Positions 6,367-15,194 of a stretch of 30,213 bases of DNA are shown here, one piece after another. Each line of letters opens with the position of its first letter. Position 1 is the stretch's first letter. The notes under the pieces are model-generated. The model had not been told where the DNA came from. It ran no database searches and saw nothing but the letters and a program-made list of their open reading frames with translations. The translations under genes and the position numbers were made by a program. The DNA is from Oscillospiraceae bacterium (GTDB lineage Bacteria; Bacillota; Clostridia; Oscillospirales; Oscillospiraceae), in NCBI GenBank assembly GCA_016293865.1, contig JAEDDG010000028.1, forward strand, positions 1 to 30,213, given 5' to 3'.

Positions 6367-7896
6367 TCAGTTTTCCTCCAAAAGCGTCCGCCGCAGCAGG
6401 ACGCGGTCAATTTTTCTGTTTGCATTCAGCGGCAGGGCCTGCATCACTTCAAGTCTGGCCGGCAGCATATAGGCCGGGACATATTTCTTCATTTCAAGAT
6501 TGAAGCGGCGCAGCGTATACGTCTGGCCGGACTCCACGGCCAGCACAATCTGCTGTTTTCCGGCATCAAACAGCGCGCAGGCATTTTCCACGCCCGGCAC
6601 GCACATGGCAGCGCACTCCACCTCGCCCAGTTCGATGCGGTTGCCCTTGACCTTGATCTGGCTGTCCATCCGCCCGGCATAGATGATCTCCCCCCGGTCG
6701 TTGACCCAGCCCAGGTCGCCGCTGCGGTAAATCGTTTCATGATATCGGCTGTGCAGCGGATTCTGGACGAACACTTTTTCCGTCAGCTCCGGCGCGTTCC
6801 AGTAGCCCAGGGCCACGCCCGTTCCCACGAGGCAGATCTCGCCCTGTTCCCCCTGCTGCGCCAGCCGTCCATCCTCCGTCAGGATCAGCGCGCGCATGTT
6901 CCGGCAGGCGCGGCCGATCGGCAGCGGCTCGCTGTCGGCGAACGCCCGGTCGACCACATAATAAATGCAGACGTCCGTAATCTCCGTCGGGCCGTACAGA
7001 TTCGCATACGCACAGTCCGGATGCGCCTGCCGCCAGACATTCAGCGGCGCGTTGGGCATCACCTCTCCGGCGAAGGAAACAAGCTTCAGCCGCGGCATGG
7101 GTACCGTACCCAGAACGCCGGAATTTGCAATATTGATCATCACCGTCGGCACCCAGAACACGCTGGTGCAGCCTTTTTCCACCAGAAACTCCGGAATTTT
7201 TGACGGGAACATCAGCAGTTTCTCCGGGATCAGAACCAGACGCGCGCCGGCATACAGCGCGCCGTAAATATCATGCACGCTGTTGTCGAAATAAAACGGC
7301 GCCTGTGCACCCATCACGGAATTCTCCCCGAAGGAAAACGTTTCCGTCACCCAGCGCGCATAATCCAAAACGGAACGGCCGGCAACGGTCACCCCTTTCG
7401 GCGTACCGGTGGAACCGGATGTATAAATGATATAGGCAGGATCCGTGTCGATTGCATTGTCCAGCCGGGCATCCACCGCCCGGTCATCCGGCGCGGCGTT
7501 TTTCAGCTCTTCCCAGTCCACAACCCCGGCGCCGTAAAGCTCCAGCTTTTCAAAATCGCCGCGCTTCTCCGCCGTTGTGATCACCACGCCCGGCCGCAGA
7601 TTCTGAATGATTTTCTGCAGGCGGGAAAGCGGCGCATCCACAGCCGCCGGCGCATACGGGTTTCCGGTGTATAAAACCGCCATGAAACAGGCTACGCATT
7701 CCCCGCACCGGGGCAGAACCACCAGCGCAGGCCGCACCGTATCCAGGCCCAGCCGCAGCAGGCCCGCGGCGGCGCGGCGCGCCATCGTGCGCGTCTGCCC
7801 GAAGGTCAGCGTACCGTACTCATCATCCGTATAAATCTTGTCCGGCCATTTTTCAGCCGCGCGGTCCAGAAGCCGCACCGCGGAATTCATCATCAT
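6367..7896 (-). CDS. dltA: DltA-like amino-acid--carrier-protein ligase (adenylation enzyme)
   Basis: The 509-residue enzyme has the ANL adenylation motifs in order: YIIYTSGSTGTPKGV (155-169, ATP loop), NLYGPTEITD (299-308), YRSGDLGW with GRMDSQIKVKGNRIELGE (hinge and core), and LNANRKIDR with the catalytic Lys495. DltA normally activates D-alanine as the adenylate and loads it on DltC. Length matches (about 500-510). The D-alanine assignment comes from the context (carrier, MBOAT, SGNH and dltX-like genes follow), not from specificity residues, which I could not check. An amino-acid adenylation enzyme of another specificity remains possible. GAGGG precedes the ATG triplet at 7896, and the gene follows the lipoprotein gene by 14 bp. 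Confidence 0.9.
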   Translation of the reverse strand: MMMNSAVRLLDRAAEKWPDKIYTDDEYGTLTFGQTRTMARRAAAGLLRLGLDTVRPALVVLPRCGECVACFMAVLYTGNPYAPAAVDAPLSRLQKIIQNLRPGVVITTAEKRGDFEKLELYGAGVVDWEELKNAAPDDRAVDARLDNAIDTDPAYIIYTSGSTGTPKGVTVAGRSVLDYARWVTETFSFGENSVMGAQAPFYFDNSVHDIYGALYAGARLVLIPEKLLMFPSKIPEFLVEKGCTSVFWVPTVMINIANSGVLGTVPMPRLKLVSFAGEVMPNAPLNVWRQAHPDCAYANLYGPTEITDVCIYYVVDRAFADSEPLPIGRACRNMRALILTEDGRLAQQGEQGEICLVGTGVALGYWNAPELTEKVFVQNPLHSRYHETIYRSGDLGWVNDRGEIIYAGRMDSQIKVKGNRIELGEVECAAMCVPGVENACALFDAGKQQIVLAVESGQTYTLRRFNLEMKKYVPAYMLPARLEVMQALPLNANRKIDRVLLRRTLLEEN

Positions 7897-7910
7897 CCGG
7901 TATCCCTCTT

Positions 7911-10910
7911 TCAGTCAAAGATCACATCCAGCACGCTGCGCGCGCCGTAGCGGGTAAAGACCGTCCGTCCGTCTTCCTGCGTCACGGTCCAGCCCTCTGT
8001 CTCCGTGTGCGCCGTACCCATCACATAAACCTGCATCATGCCGTCATCCAGAAATTCCAGATGCGCGCCGCTGTCGGTCACTGTGATGTCCGCGGGGATG
8101 TTCACCCGCTCCAGATAGGCGCCCGTGCGCTTTTCGCCGACCGTAACCGATACGCCGCTGCCCACCGCCACATAAATGCTGTTGTCGCCCATATAATACA
8201 CGTCCGCATCCGTGGACAGATGCATTTTTTCATATCTGTCGCTCAGCGCCACGCGCACGCCGGCGGCTGCCTGGTAATCCGCATCGTACAGTCCGCCGTC
8301 TTCCGACAGAGCCGACGCGGACAGGTGCAGCGTCAATCCGTCGTTCTCATCCACCTGCGCGGTGACAAACGTATTGTACGCAGCCGCCATGGCTTTGGCC
8401 AGCTGGTCCTCCCGGACGAAATTGTAATGGTTGTACCGCCGGAAATTTCCGGCCCGCTGAACCGCGTTTTCCGACGGTTCCGGATCCTGATAGATCAGAT
8501 CGCAGTGGAAATACATGCTCAGCGGCATGTCGTACCGGGCGGAACACGTCTCCCACCCGTCAAAATTGTGCAGAAGCGTGCCGGTATTGAAGCACAGCAG
8601 GGTCTGCTCTCCGTTCTCCGCAAGATAATACGGAAAACTGAGCACATTTTCCGCACCGGATTCCGGTACGGCCCGGCTGCCGGAAGAACGGCTGCCGGAA
8701 TTCCACAGTAGCCCCGCCGCATACTCCAGCGAGAAGGTCTGACTGGGCGACGCCGTGCTCATATACCAGGTGTGCTGATTCACGCCCGTTCCGGTCAGTT
8801 CCAGCCCGTACGCTCTGTACGCCGCCTGGTGCATGGCAAGCTCCGCCTCCTCATGGGCGGCGGACGCGCTTTCGTAGGACATGTAATGCATCCCGGAATA
8901 GAAGCATCGCGCCTGCATGTCGTCAATCTGGCTCTGCAGCGCGTCAGCTGCCGGGAAATAGACGCTGTCCACCGGGTACGCCATGCCGTATTCCAGGCTT
9001 CCCGTGATCAGGTCCTCCAGACCGTCCCCGTTCATATCGTAAAATGCCGGGATGCAGTTGGTGGCAAATTTCAGATTCCGGTTGCCTTTGTAATTCGTGT
9101 CATCGCCCGTAAAATACCCCGCAAAGGAATATTTTCCGTCCGTGCACTCCACCCGGGCGATATAGCCGTCAAAAACGCCGACGGCCAGATCATTCACGCC
9201 GTCTCCGTTCAAATCCGCTATGGCCGGCGCCAGCCAGTCGCCCAGCTCGCCGGAAAGAAAGGATAGATCCTCCGCCAGCGTAAAGCCGCCGTGCCCGTCG
9301 CCCATGTAGAGCTTTAAAACGCCCTCATAGCTGCCCACAGCCAGATCATCAACGCCGTCCCCGTTCAGATCGCCCACCGCCGGGAAGCACTGCCCGCTGC
9401 ACACAGTCAGGAGACTGCCCATCGGTGTATAGTTTCCGCGGCCGTCAGCCCTGAACCCGTACAGCTTTCCGTCGGCGCTCCCGGAAATGATATCCGCATT
9501 GCCGTCTCCGTCCAGGTCGCAGAGGGCCGGCGCGGAATCGCCGTCCACGCCAATCTGCGTACCGGACGCATCCGTCAGCGGCACATCCGCCGCAGTTTCA
9601 TAGTTTTCACCGAAGCCCTGTCCCGCATAATAATGCAGAAGGCCGTCGCTGCTGCCCACAATCAGGTCCATATTCCCGTCCCCGTTCAGGTCGCAGGGGC
9701 AGGGATATGCCCGCAGATCATACTCCGGGTAATCCTTATAGTAGCTTCCGCTGTTTTCAATCTCCGCAAGGCTCAGCCAGACGCCGCCGGCCGCCACATG
9801 CCTGCCGGAGGAATAGGCGTTTTCCCGCGGATCCATTGCATATTCGTACGCGTCTCCGGCCAGCAGGTAATTCACGGACTCCGCCCGCAGAAACCAGGTA
9901 TAGCTGCTGCGCACCAGCGTAAAAGACGGGATCTGCAGCGCGTCGGTGCACAGGTCCCTGAACAGCGCATAGGAATTGTTTTCATAGGCGGTCAGCTCTT
10001 CATAGTGGAGCTGCCAGGCCATGCCCGGCCGTGTATAGCAGCCGAAGACACGGTACAGCGCATAGCCGCAGGAAGCTTTGGACACAAACGCGGCAAATTC
10101 ATTTTCGAGGATCTGGTTGGCGCTTCCTGTGGTGTTGGCAAAGGATTGCTGCTCCTGACTGCGGGAAACCAGTTCAAACCCGTTGATGCTGTACCTGTTC
10201 GGCAGCAGCGGATTTGTAAGGAACACATAGCCGTCCCCGTAAGAATTCATCGTATACAAAGCCGTGCCGTCCGCCTCTGCCAGCACCGTAACCTTTCCGT
10301 TCCGGACAGGCCTGACTCCCCAGCCGTAGTCATAGCTGCTGAGCCGCTCATAATCCGCATAATTGGGATACAGCGCATAAAAATCGGAGAGAATGTCCTG
10401 AATTCCCTGCAAATCCCCGCGGACAGACGGAAAAACCACATTCTCCGGCACACCGTCCAGCCGGACAAGTTCCGCCGCCCCGATAAACTCCAGCTCAAAG
10501 AACCGGCAGAATGCATTTTCCAGAAACAGCGCGCCGCCCGCTTCCACGTAGGCCACCAGCTTTTCCCGCCAGACCTCCGCGCAATCCGCCGTCATCAGCG
10601 ATACATCCGGATAGACCGCATCAAATCCGGAAAGATCGGCGCTCTGATCGGCGGCGTCAATCGCCGCAACCGTAAGATTCGCCAGAAGGGACTGCTCCAG
10701 GTGGCTGTATGTGTCGTGCCAGTCCTCTCCGTCTCCGGCGTACAGCACAGCCGCATGCAGCCCGGCCGCTTCCTGCTCCCCGCCGGCTTCCGCCGTGTTC
10801 TGCCCGCCGCTTTCCGTACCCGGAACGCCCAGCGGTTCCGGCACTGCGCCGCAGGCCGATACGGAGAGCATCAGGATAAGGCACAGCAAAAAGCATATGA
10901 TCCGCCTCAT
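7911..10910 (-). CDS. Large lipoprotein with five FG-GAP/VCBS repeats, first gene of the dlt-type operon
   Basis: This is a 999-residue surface lipoprotein. It has a basic N-terminus, a hydrophobic core and the lipobox V-S-A-C with Cys20. Residues 50-270 contain an alpha/beta region with YVEAGGALFLENAF, reminiscent of class I glutamine-amidotransferase-like folds (tentative). Residues 407-650 hold five FG-GAP repeats, each starting D-[LM]-[ND]-GDG (407, 465, 514, 566, 625), which bind calcium and build beta-propeller blades. About 350 more residues, rich in aromatics, follow with no family I recognise. It starts at ATG 10910 behind GGAGGG and a perfect promoter, 14 bp ahead of dltA. Binding or processing of the surface polymer acylated by the Dlt proteins is an inference from position only. 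Confidence 0.8.
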   Translation of the reverse strand: MRRIICFLLCLILMLSVSACGAVPEPLGVPGTESGGQNTAEAGGEQEAAGLHAAVLYAGDGEDWHDTYSHLEQSLLANLTVAAIDAADQSADLSGFDAVYPDVSLMTADCAEVWREKLVAYVEAGGALFLENAFCRFFELEFIGAAELVRLDGVPENVVFPSVRGDLQGIQDILSDFYALYPNYADYERLSSYDYGWGVRPVRNGKVTVLAEADGTALYTMNSYGDGYVFLTNPLLPNRYSINGFELVSRSQEQQSFANTTGSANQILENEFAAFVSKASCGYALYRVFGCYTRPGMAWQLHYEELTAYENNSYALFRDLCTDALQIPSFTLVRSSYTWFLRAESVNYLLAGDAYEYAMDPRENAYSSGRHVAAGGVWLSLAEIENSGSYYKDYPEYDLRAYPCPCDLNGDGNMDLIVGSSDGLLHYYAGQGFGENYETAADVPLTDASGTQIGVDGDSAPALCDLDGDGNADIISGSADGKLYGFRADGRGNYTPMGSLLTVCSGQCFPAVGDLNGDGVDDLAVGSYEGVLKLYMGDGHGGFTLAEDLSFLSGELGDWLAPAIADLNGDGVNDLAVGVFDGYIARVECTDGKYSFAGYFTGDDTNYKGNRNLKFATNCIPAFYDMNGDGLEDLITGSLEYGMAYPVDSVYFPAADALQSQIDDMQARCFYSGMHYMSYESASAAHEEAELAMHQAAYRAYGLELTGTGVNQHTWYMSTASPSQTFSLEYAAGLLWNSGSRSSGSRAVPESGAENVLSFPYYLAENGEQTLLCFNTGTLLHNFDGWETCSARYDMPLSMYFHCDLIYQDPEPSENAVQRAGNFRRYNHYNFVREDQLAKAMAAAYNTFVTAQVDENDGLTLHLSASALSEDGGLYDADYQAAAGVRVALSDRYEKMHLSTDADVYYMGDNSIYVAVGSGVSVTVGEKRTGAYLERVNIPADITVTDSGAHLEFLDDGMMQVYVMGTAHTETEGWTVTQEDGRTVFTRYGARSVLDVIFD

Positions 10911-10947
10911 TTTCAGCCCTCCGTTTCCGTATAATCAGACATTATCG

Positions 10948-10976
10948 ATTATAGTCCAAGCATCTGCCCTTGTCAA
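10948..10976 (-). promoter_or_regulatory. Perfect-consensus promoter of the lipoprotein-dlt operon
   Basis: On the minus strand TTGACA (10976-10971) and TATAAT (10953-10948) are separated by 17 bp. The start would be near 10941, about 30 bases before the ATG at 10910. Both hexamers match the sigma-A consensus exactly. Confidence 0.9.
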
Positions 10977-11027
10977 ACAATCGGTGCCGCAGCCGTCAAG
11001 TACAGCATCTCCGCATCCGGACAGGTC

Positions 11028-11062
11028 AAAAAATGCGGCAGCCGGAATGGGCTGCCGCATTT
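11028..11062 (-). terminator. Intrinsic terminator of the serA-to-sbcC-like operon
   Basis: A perfect 13-bp stem pairs 11031-11043 with 11050-11062 around a 6-base loop. Six adenines on the plus strand (11028-11033) give the minus-strand U-tract. It lies 11 bp after the sbcC-like stop codon. Confidence 0.92.
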
Positions 11063-11072
11063 CAGACAACTG

Positions 11073-13271
11073 TCAAAGCTTGGTCACCGTGATATCCGCA
11101 TATTCCTTTGCCCAGTCCGCCTCCCGGGTGTGGCAGGTAAACAGAATCACCTGCCGCCGGCCGGCCAGCTGGTGCAGATATTCCAGTGCAGACCGGGTCC
11201 GTTCATCATCGAAGCTGGCCAAAGCATCGTCCAGAATAATGGGACAGGGCTCCTCCCCGGCCGGCAGGACCTGACACATGGCCAGCCGCAGCGCCAGATA
11301 CAGCTGATCCAGCGTGCCGCCGCTGAGATACAGGGCGCTGTGAGCCGCCGCGTCGCCGGCGCCGGCCACGTCCGCGTCAAAGCCGGCGTCAAAGGACAGG
11401 CGGGTATATTTCCCTGCCGTCAGCTTGTCCATAATCCCGGCCGCTTCCCGGTTGATCACCGGGGAGAACCGTGTCTGCAGCTCCGCGTCCGCCTGGCGCA
11501 GCGTTTCCACCGCCAGGCCGAGCGCCGCATGCCGGGCGTCAAGCGTTTCGATCTGCTCGTTCAGCTGCGCAATCCGCGTGCCGATCAGCACCGGATCGCC
11601 GCAGGCCCGCAGTTCGCCCTGCAGAAGATTCATGTGCTTCTGCGCCTCAGTCAGCCGCGCCCTGGCATCGCGCAGGTTGCGCTCGGCCGCCGCCCGGTCC
11701 GCCTCCGGCTTTTCTGCCGGCGGTACTGCCGCCTGCGGCCGGCCGCCCAAAGAATTGCTGATCCGTTCGGCGGCGGCAGCCTCCTGCCGGGCCTGTGCAG
11801 CACTGTCAGAGGCAGCATCCAGCTGGGCAAGGATCTGCTGCAGCTCGCCCGTCCGCGCGCCGGGGCATACGCGGGCCATCGCCTGCTTCAGCTGAACCAT
11901 GGCCGTCTGCTGGGCGATGTCCGCCTGACGCAGCGCGGCGGCGGCAGCGGTATGTACGCCGCTGGCGCTGTCCGCCGCAGAGCAGGCTGCCGCGTAGTCC
12001 TGCGCCGCCTCGCTTAAAGCCTGCGCCGACTCAAAGCCGTTCAGAAGTTTGTGCAGCCGGGCCGTGTTTTTCCTGTATTTCGCTCCGGCAGCCACAAATC
12101 CGGCAATACAGCCCACGGCCGCCGCGGCCCCTGCCGCATAAGCGGCGGGCGTTGCCAGCACAACCGCCAGAACGACGGCCGCAGCAGCGGCGGCCAGCAG
12201 AAAATACCGCCATACCGGTTTATGCAGCTGAGTCTCCATACTTTCTGCCGACGCCGCCCTGCGCAGGGCGTCCTCCGGCGGCAGCGGCGCGAACGGCGAC
12301 CGGTCACGCTTTTCAGCGGCAGCCTCCAGCTGGCTGCGGGTCTGCGTCTCCGTTTCCGCCGCCTCGGCGCAGGCGCTTCTGCGGGCAGCTGCGGCGGCAT
12401 ATGCATCCCGCAAAGCGGCAATTTCCGCCCGGGTGATTTCATGCCCTTCAACTGTCAGGCGGTCGCGCAGCGCATCCGCCCTCTCCCGGGCCGCATCCGC
12501 CGCGTCCGCCGCTTTGACGGCGCTCAGGTACTCTGTATATGCGTCATATGCATCCAGCTGCGCCAGCTGCTCTTCAAAACAGCTGACACGCTTTTCAAAA
12601 TTCCTGCACTGTTCCGCGGCCCTGGCGCTGGTCACGGCCAGCGTCTGCAGCCGCCCCAGAAGCGCCTCGTTTTCCTCCAGCTCTGCCCGGAGCTTCGGCA
12701 GCTGGCCGCTTTTCTTGTATTCAATTGCCCGGTCCCATTTGCGCAGCAGACCGTCCGCCTGCGAATAGGACAGCTGCTCATCGCCTGCCGAAACCAGCGC
12801 GGAAATGCGCTTTTCAAGTTCCGGATCGCTGCTGACCCGCACGCCGGCCTGCCGGATAAACGCCGTTCGCTCAAACACCTTTTCCGGCATACCCGTGAGC
12901 TTTTCGCCGGCGTCATTCCCTTCAATTCCCGGTACAGGCGCGGCTGTCCCCGTGTAGACGGCAGTCAGTTTTTTCATCGGCGACGCACCGACAGCGGTCC
13001 GTGTCAGCGTAACGGGCTTTCCGCCCCAGGTCAGCTCCATTTCCCCTTCCATGGCGCCGCCGTCCCAGGGCCGGAACCGTGTTTTGTCCGGCAGATATCC
13101 GCTCTTATCCCGTTCCGCGGTATTCACGCCGTAGAGCATGGCGCGGATAAACGCGCACCATGTGCTCTTCCCGGATTCATTCGGCGCCTGGACGATATTC
13201 AGCCCCGGTCCCAGCGACAGGCCGGCATTTTTCAGCCGCCCGAAAGAGGCGCGCATCTGCATGATTTTCAT
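11073..13271 (-). CDS. SbcC/YhaN-like AAA ATPase with a central membrane hairpin
   Basis: The 732-residue protein has the Rad50/SbcC head split between its ends: Walker A APNESGKST (29-37), signature motif LSGGTLDQLYLALR (649-662) and Walker B PIILDDALASFDD (about 677-689). Alanine- and glutamate-rich coiled coils lie between. Residues 354-395 form two hydrophobic segments in the middle of the coil, as in Bacillus YhaN and unlike cytosolic SbcC, so the complex is probably tied to the membrane. It is much shorter than E. coli SbcC (about 1050). Its ATG overlaps the sbcD-like stop by 4 bp (ATGA), so the two partners are coupled. Role in DNA-end processing is from family knowledge. Confidence 0.85.
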   Translation of the reverse strand: MKIMQMRASFGRLKNAGLSLGPGLNIVQAPNESGKSTWCAFIRAMLYGVNTAERDKSGYLPDKTRFRPWDGGAMEGEMELTWGGKPVTLTRTAVGASPMKKLTAVYTGTAAPVPGIEGNDAGEKLTGMPEKVFERTAFIRQAGVRVSSDPELEKRISALVSAGDEQLSYSQADGLLRKWDRAIEYKKSGQLPKLRAELEENEALLGRLQTLAVTSARAAEQCRNFEKRVSCFEEQLAQLDAYDAYTEYLSAVKAADAADAARERADALRDRLTVEGHEITRAEIAALRDAYAAAAARRSACAEAAETETQTRSQLEAAAEKRDRSPFAPLPPEDALRRAASAESMETQLHKPVWRYFLLAAAAAAVVLAVVLATPAAYAAGAAAAVGCIAGFVAAGAKYRKNTARLHKLLNGFESAQALSEAAQDYAAACSAADSASGVHTAAAAALRQADIAQQTAMVQLKQAMARVCPGARTGELQQILAQLDAASDSAAQARQEAAAAERISNSLGGRPQAAVPPAEKPEADRAAAERNLRDARARLTEAQKHMNLLQGELRACGDPVLIGTRIAQLNEQIETLDARHAALGLAVETLRQADAELQTRFSPVINREAAGIMDKLTAGKYTRLSFDAGFDADVAGAGDAAAHSALYLSGGTLDQLYLALRLAMCQVLPAGEEPCPIILDDALASFDDERTRSALEYLHQLAGRRQVILFTCHTREADWAKEYADITVTKL

Positions 13272-14353
13272 ATCTGCGGCTCCTCTCCGTTTTCCATGGC
13301 AGCCAGTCCGCAGCGGACCGCCGCCTCAGCTTTCAGCTTATCGTCACCCTGCGCCGCGTCATAGACGGCCCGCAGCTTCCTGAGGAAAACGCCCCTGAGC
13401 GTGTCCTCCTCCAGGCCTGCCCAGATATCCCGCACAGGCCGCGTCCGGTCACGCAGCACCGCGTGGAAAAACCGGCCCTCCATCAGCTGCGCAAGCGCCG
13501 CCGCATCCACTTTTTCCGCCTCGCCGGTCAGCGTGACGCGGCAGATGTCGCCCGTCCGGTCCGGCGGCAGGATTCTTTCCAGCGCCGCCGCTGCATCCGC
13601 TTCTCCTGTGAGATCCAGCCTGCAGTCCAGATACCGCCGGCCGGGCAGCGGGAAAAAGCGCAGATCGCAGGCGCCCCGCTCCACCGTTCCAAGAATCACA
13701 CCTTTTTCGCCCGTTTCATCAAAGCCGCGGCCCTCCGGACAGCCGGGATAGGCATAGGTCGTTTTTCCCGCATGCAGGAAGCCGGAAAATGTATGCACAT
13801 GTCCCAGCGCCAGATAATCCAGGTTCGACGCGGCCACAGCCTGTTCATGCACCGTGGCGTACGGGCCCTCTTTCAGATCCCCGTGCAGAACCATAATGTT
13901 CACAAGTCCGTCCTCCGGCGCACAATAGCCGTCCAGCATGGACTGTGCATGATCCATCCTGAAGGCAGCGCCGCACACGCGGCAGCCAAGTTCCGGCAAA
14001 ACCACTTCTTCAATGGTTCCGGAAGTAAAAATATGTACGTTTTCCGGCCACGCGTCCGCATAGGGCGAAGCAGACGAATACCAGTCGTGATTGCCCGGCG
14101 CAATAAACACCTGCGCGCCGCATGCGCCCAGCGCAGCGCTGAGTGTCTCCTTTGTCTCATAATAGGCAGATGCGCTGTCCAGCAGGTCGCCGGACAAAAG
14201 CAGCAGCTGCACGCCGCCGCCCCGGCAGAGCTGGGCGATCCGTCCCAGCATATCCCGCTGCTCCTTCCGCCGCCGCGCCGCCTTCTCCGGCGGCAGCGCA
14301 TCAAAGGGCGAATCCATATGAAAATCTGCCGCATGTAAAATTCTGATGCCCAT
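13268..14353 (-). CDS. SbcD/YhaO-like DNA repair exonuclease (metallophosphoesterase)
   Basis: The 361-residue protein carries all five metallophosphoesterase blocks: HAADFHMD (Asp10, His12), LLSGDLLD (Asp56), APGNHDW (88-90), VLHGD (His157) and LGHVH (His185, His187). This is the Mre11/SbcD nuclease layout, with a C-terminal cap of about 130 residues. Together with the following ATPase it should form an Mre11-Rad50-like nuclease that trims DNA ends or hairpins. ATG 14353 has an AGGAGA site 6 bases upstream. The gene follows ymdB by 53 bp and overlaps the ATPase gene by 4 bp. The membrane hairpin in its partner points to the YhaO/YhaN version rather than classical SbcCD. Confidence 0.87.
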   Translation of the reverse strand: MGIRILHAADFHMDSPFDALPPEKAARRRKEQRDMLGRIAQLCRGGGVQLLLLSGDLLDSASAYYETKETLSAALGACGAQVFIAPGNHDWYSSASPYADAWPENVHIFTSGTIEEVVLPELGCRVCGAAFRMDHAQSMLDGYCAPEDGLVNIMVLHGDLKEGPYATVHEQAVAASNLDYLALGHVHTFSGFLHAGKTTYAYPGCPEGRGFDETGEKGVILGTVERGACDLRFFPLPGRRYLDCRLDLTGEADAAAALERILPPDRTGDICRVTLTGEAEKVDAAALAQLMEGRFFHAVLRDRTRPVRDIWAGLEEDTLRGVFLRKLRAVYDAAQGDDKLKAEAAVRCGLAAMENGEEPQI

Positions 14354-14406
14354 AGCTTTCTCCTATACAGGCGGGCGGACTGCACAGCCCGCCCGTCTTT
14401 CTGTTC

Positions 14407-15183
14407 TCATTCTGTAATCCGCAGCGCTTCCACACTGCCGCAGCGGCCGCTGGCCGGATCAATCTCAAAAATGGCGCACTCCAGCTTGCATGCCCCGGGC
14501 GCAGCCGTGTAATAGCGGGGCGGACCGCCCCGGAACACCTCAATGGACTGCTCCGGCGCAATGCCCAGCACGGACACCGCCGGTCCGGTCATTCCCAGAT
14601 CGGTGATGTATCCGGTTTTCTTCGGCAGCACGCCGGCATCCGACGTCTGCACATGGGTGTGCGTTCCCCAGACGGCGGAGACCCGTCCGTCCAGATAATA
14701 GCCCATGGCCAGTTTCTCACTGGTGGCTTCGGCGTGCATATCCGTCAGAATAACCGCCGGCGGATCCTTTTTCAGAATACGGTCCATCTCCAGGAACGGA
14801 TTGTCCGGATGAAAATCCATTCCGCACCGGCCGATCAGATTCACAACGCGCACAGGTCCGAAGGACGTCTCAAAATCTCCCCAGCCGCGGCCGGGGTTCT
14901 GCGGCGCCAGATTGGCCGGGCGCAGAATCCGCGGGCAGTCGTCCAGATAAGGCTGGATGGCGCTTTTCCCAAAGGTGTGGTTGCCAAGGGTAATCACGTC
15001 CGCCCCGGCGGAAAAGATGTCCTCTGCGTCCGCCGGCGTCAGTCCCCGCAGCGCGGCATTTTCACCGTTGACAACGGTAAAGGCAATCTGTTTCAGCCGG
15101 ACCAGGCTGCGCAGTCTGCGGCACAGGAAATCCAGTCCCGGTGCGCCGACCACATCGCCCACGGCAAGAATGTTGACGTGCAT
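14407..15183 (-). CDS. ymdB: YmdB-family metallophosphoesterase (2',3'-cyclic-nucleotide phosphodiesterase)
   Basis: The 258-residue protein matches Bacillus YmdB along its whole length, as I remember that sequence: VGDVVGAPG (Asp10), VVNGENA (39-42), LGNHTFGK (Asn68, His69), the hallmark DMHAEATSEK (His150), WGTHTHVQTSDA (His175, His177) and YITDLGMTGP. These residues hold two metals. In Bacillus, YmdB hydrolyses cyclic nucleotides and affects mRNA levels, biofilm and motility decisions. It starts at ATG 15183, 11 bp after the lipid-kinase-like gene, and is followed by the sbcD-like gene. In Bacillus ymdB sits near rny and spoVS; that context is absent here. Confidence 0.93.
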   Translation of the reverse strand: MHVNILAVGDVVGAPGLDFLCRRLRSLVRLKQIAFTVVNGENAALRGLTPADAEDIFSAGADVITLGNHTFGKSAIQPYLDDCPRILRPANLAPQNPGRGWGDFETSFGPVRVVNLIGRCGMDFHPDNPFLEMDRILKKDPPAVILTDMHAEATSEKLAMGYYLDGRVSAVWGTHTHVQTSDAGVLPKKTGYITDLGMTGPAVSVLGIAPEQSIEVFRGGPPRYYTAAPGACKLECAIFEIDPASGRCGSVEALRITE

Positions 15184-15194
15184 ACGCTCAAACC

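Noticed and set aside
14373..14394. GGGCGG/CCGCCC inverted repeat between ymdB and the sbcD-like gene
   Set aside because: No U-tract follows on the minus strand, so it is at most a weak RNA hairpin.
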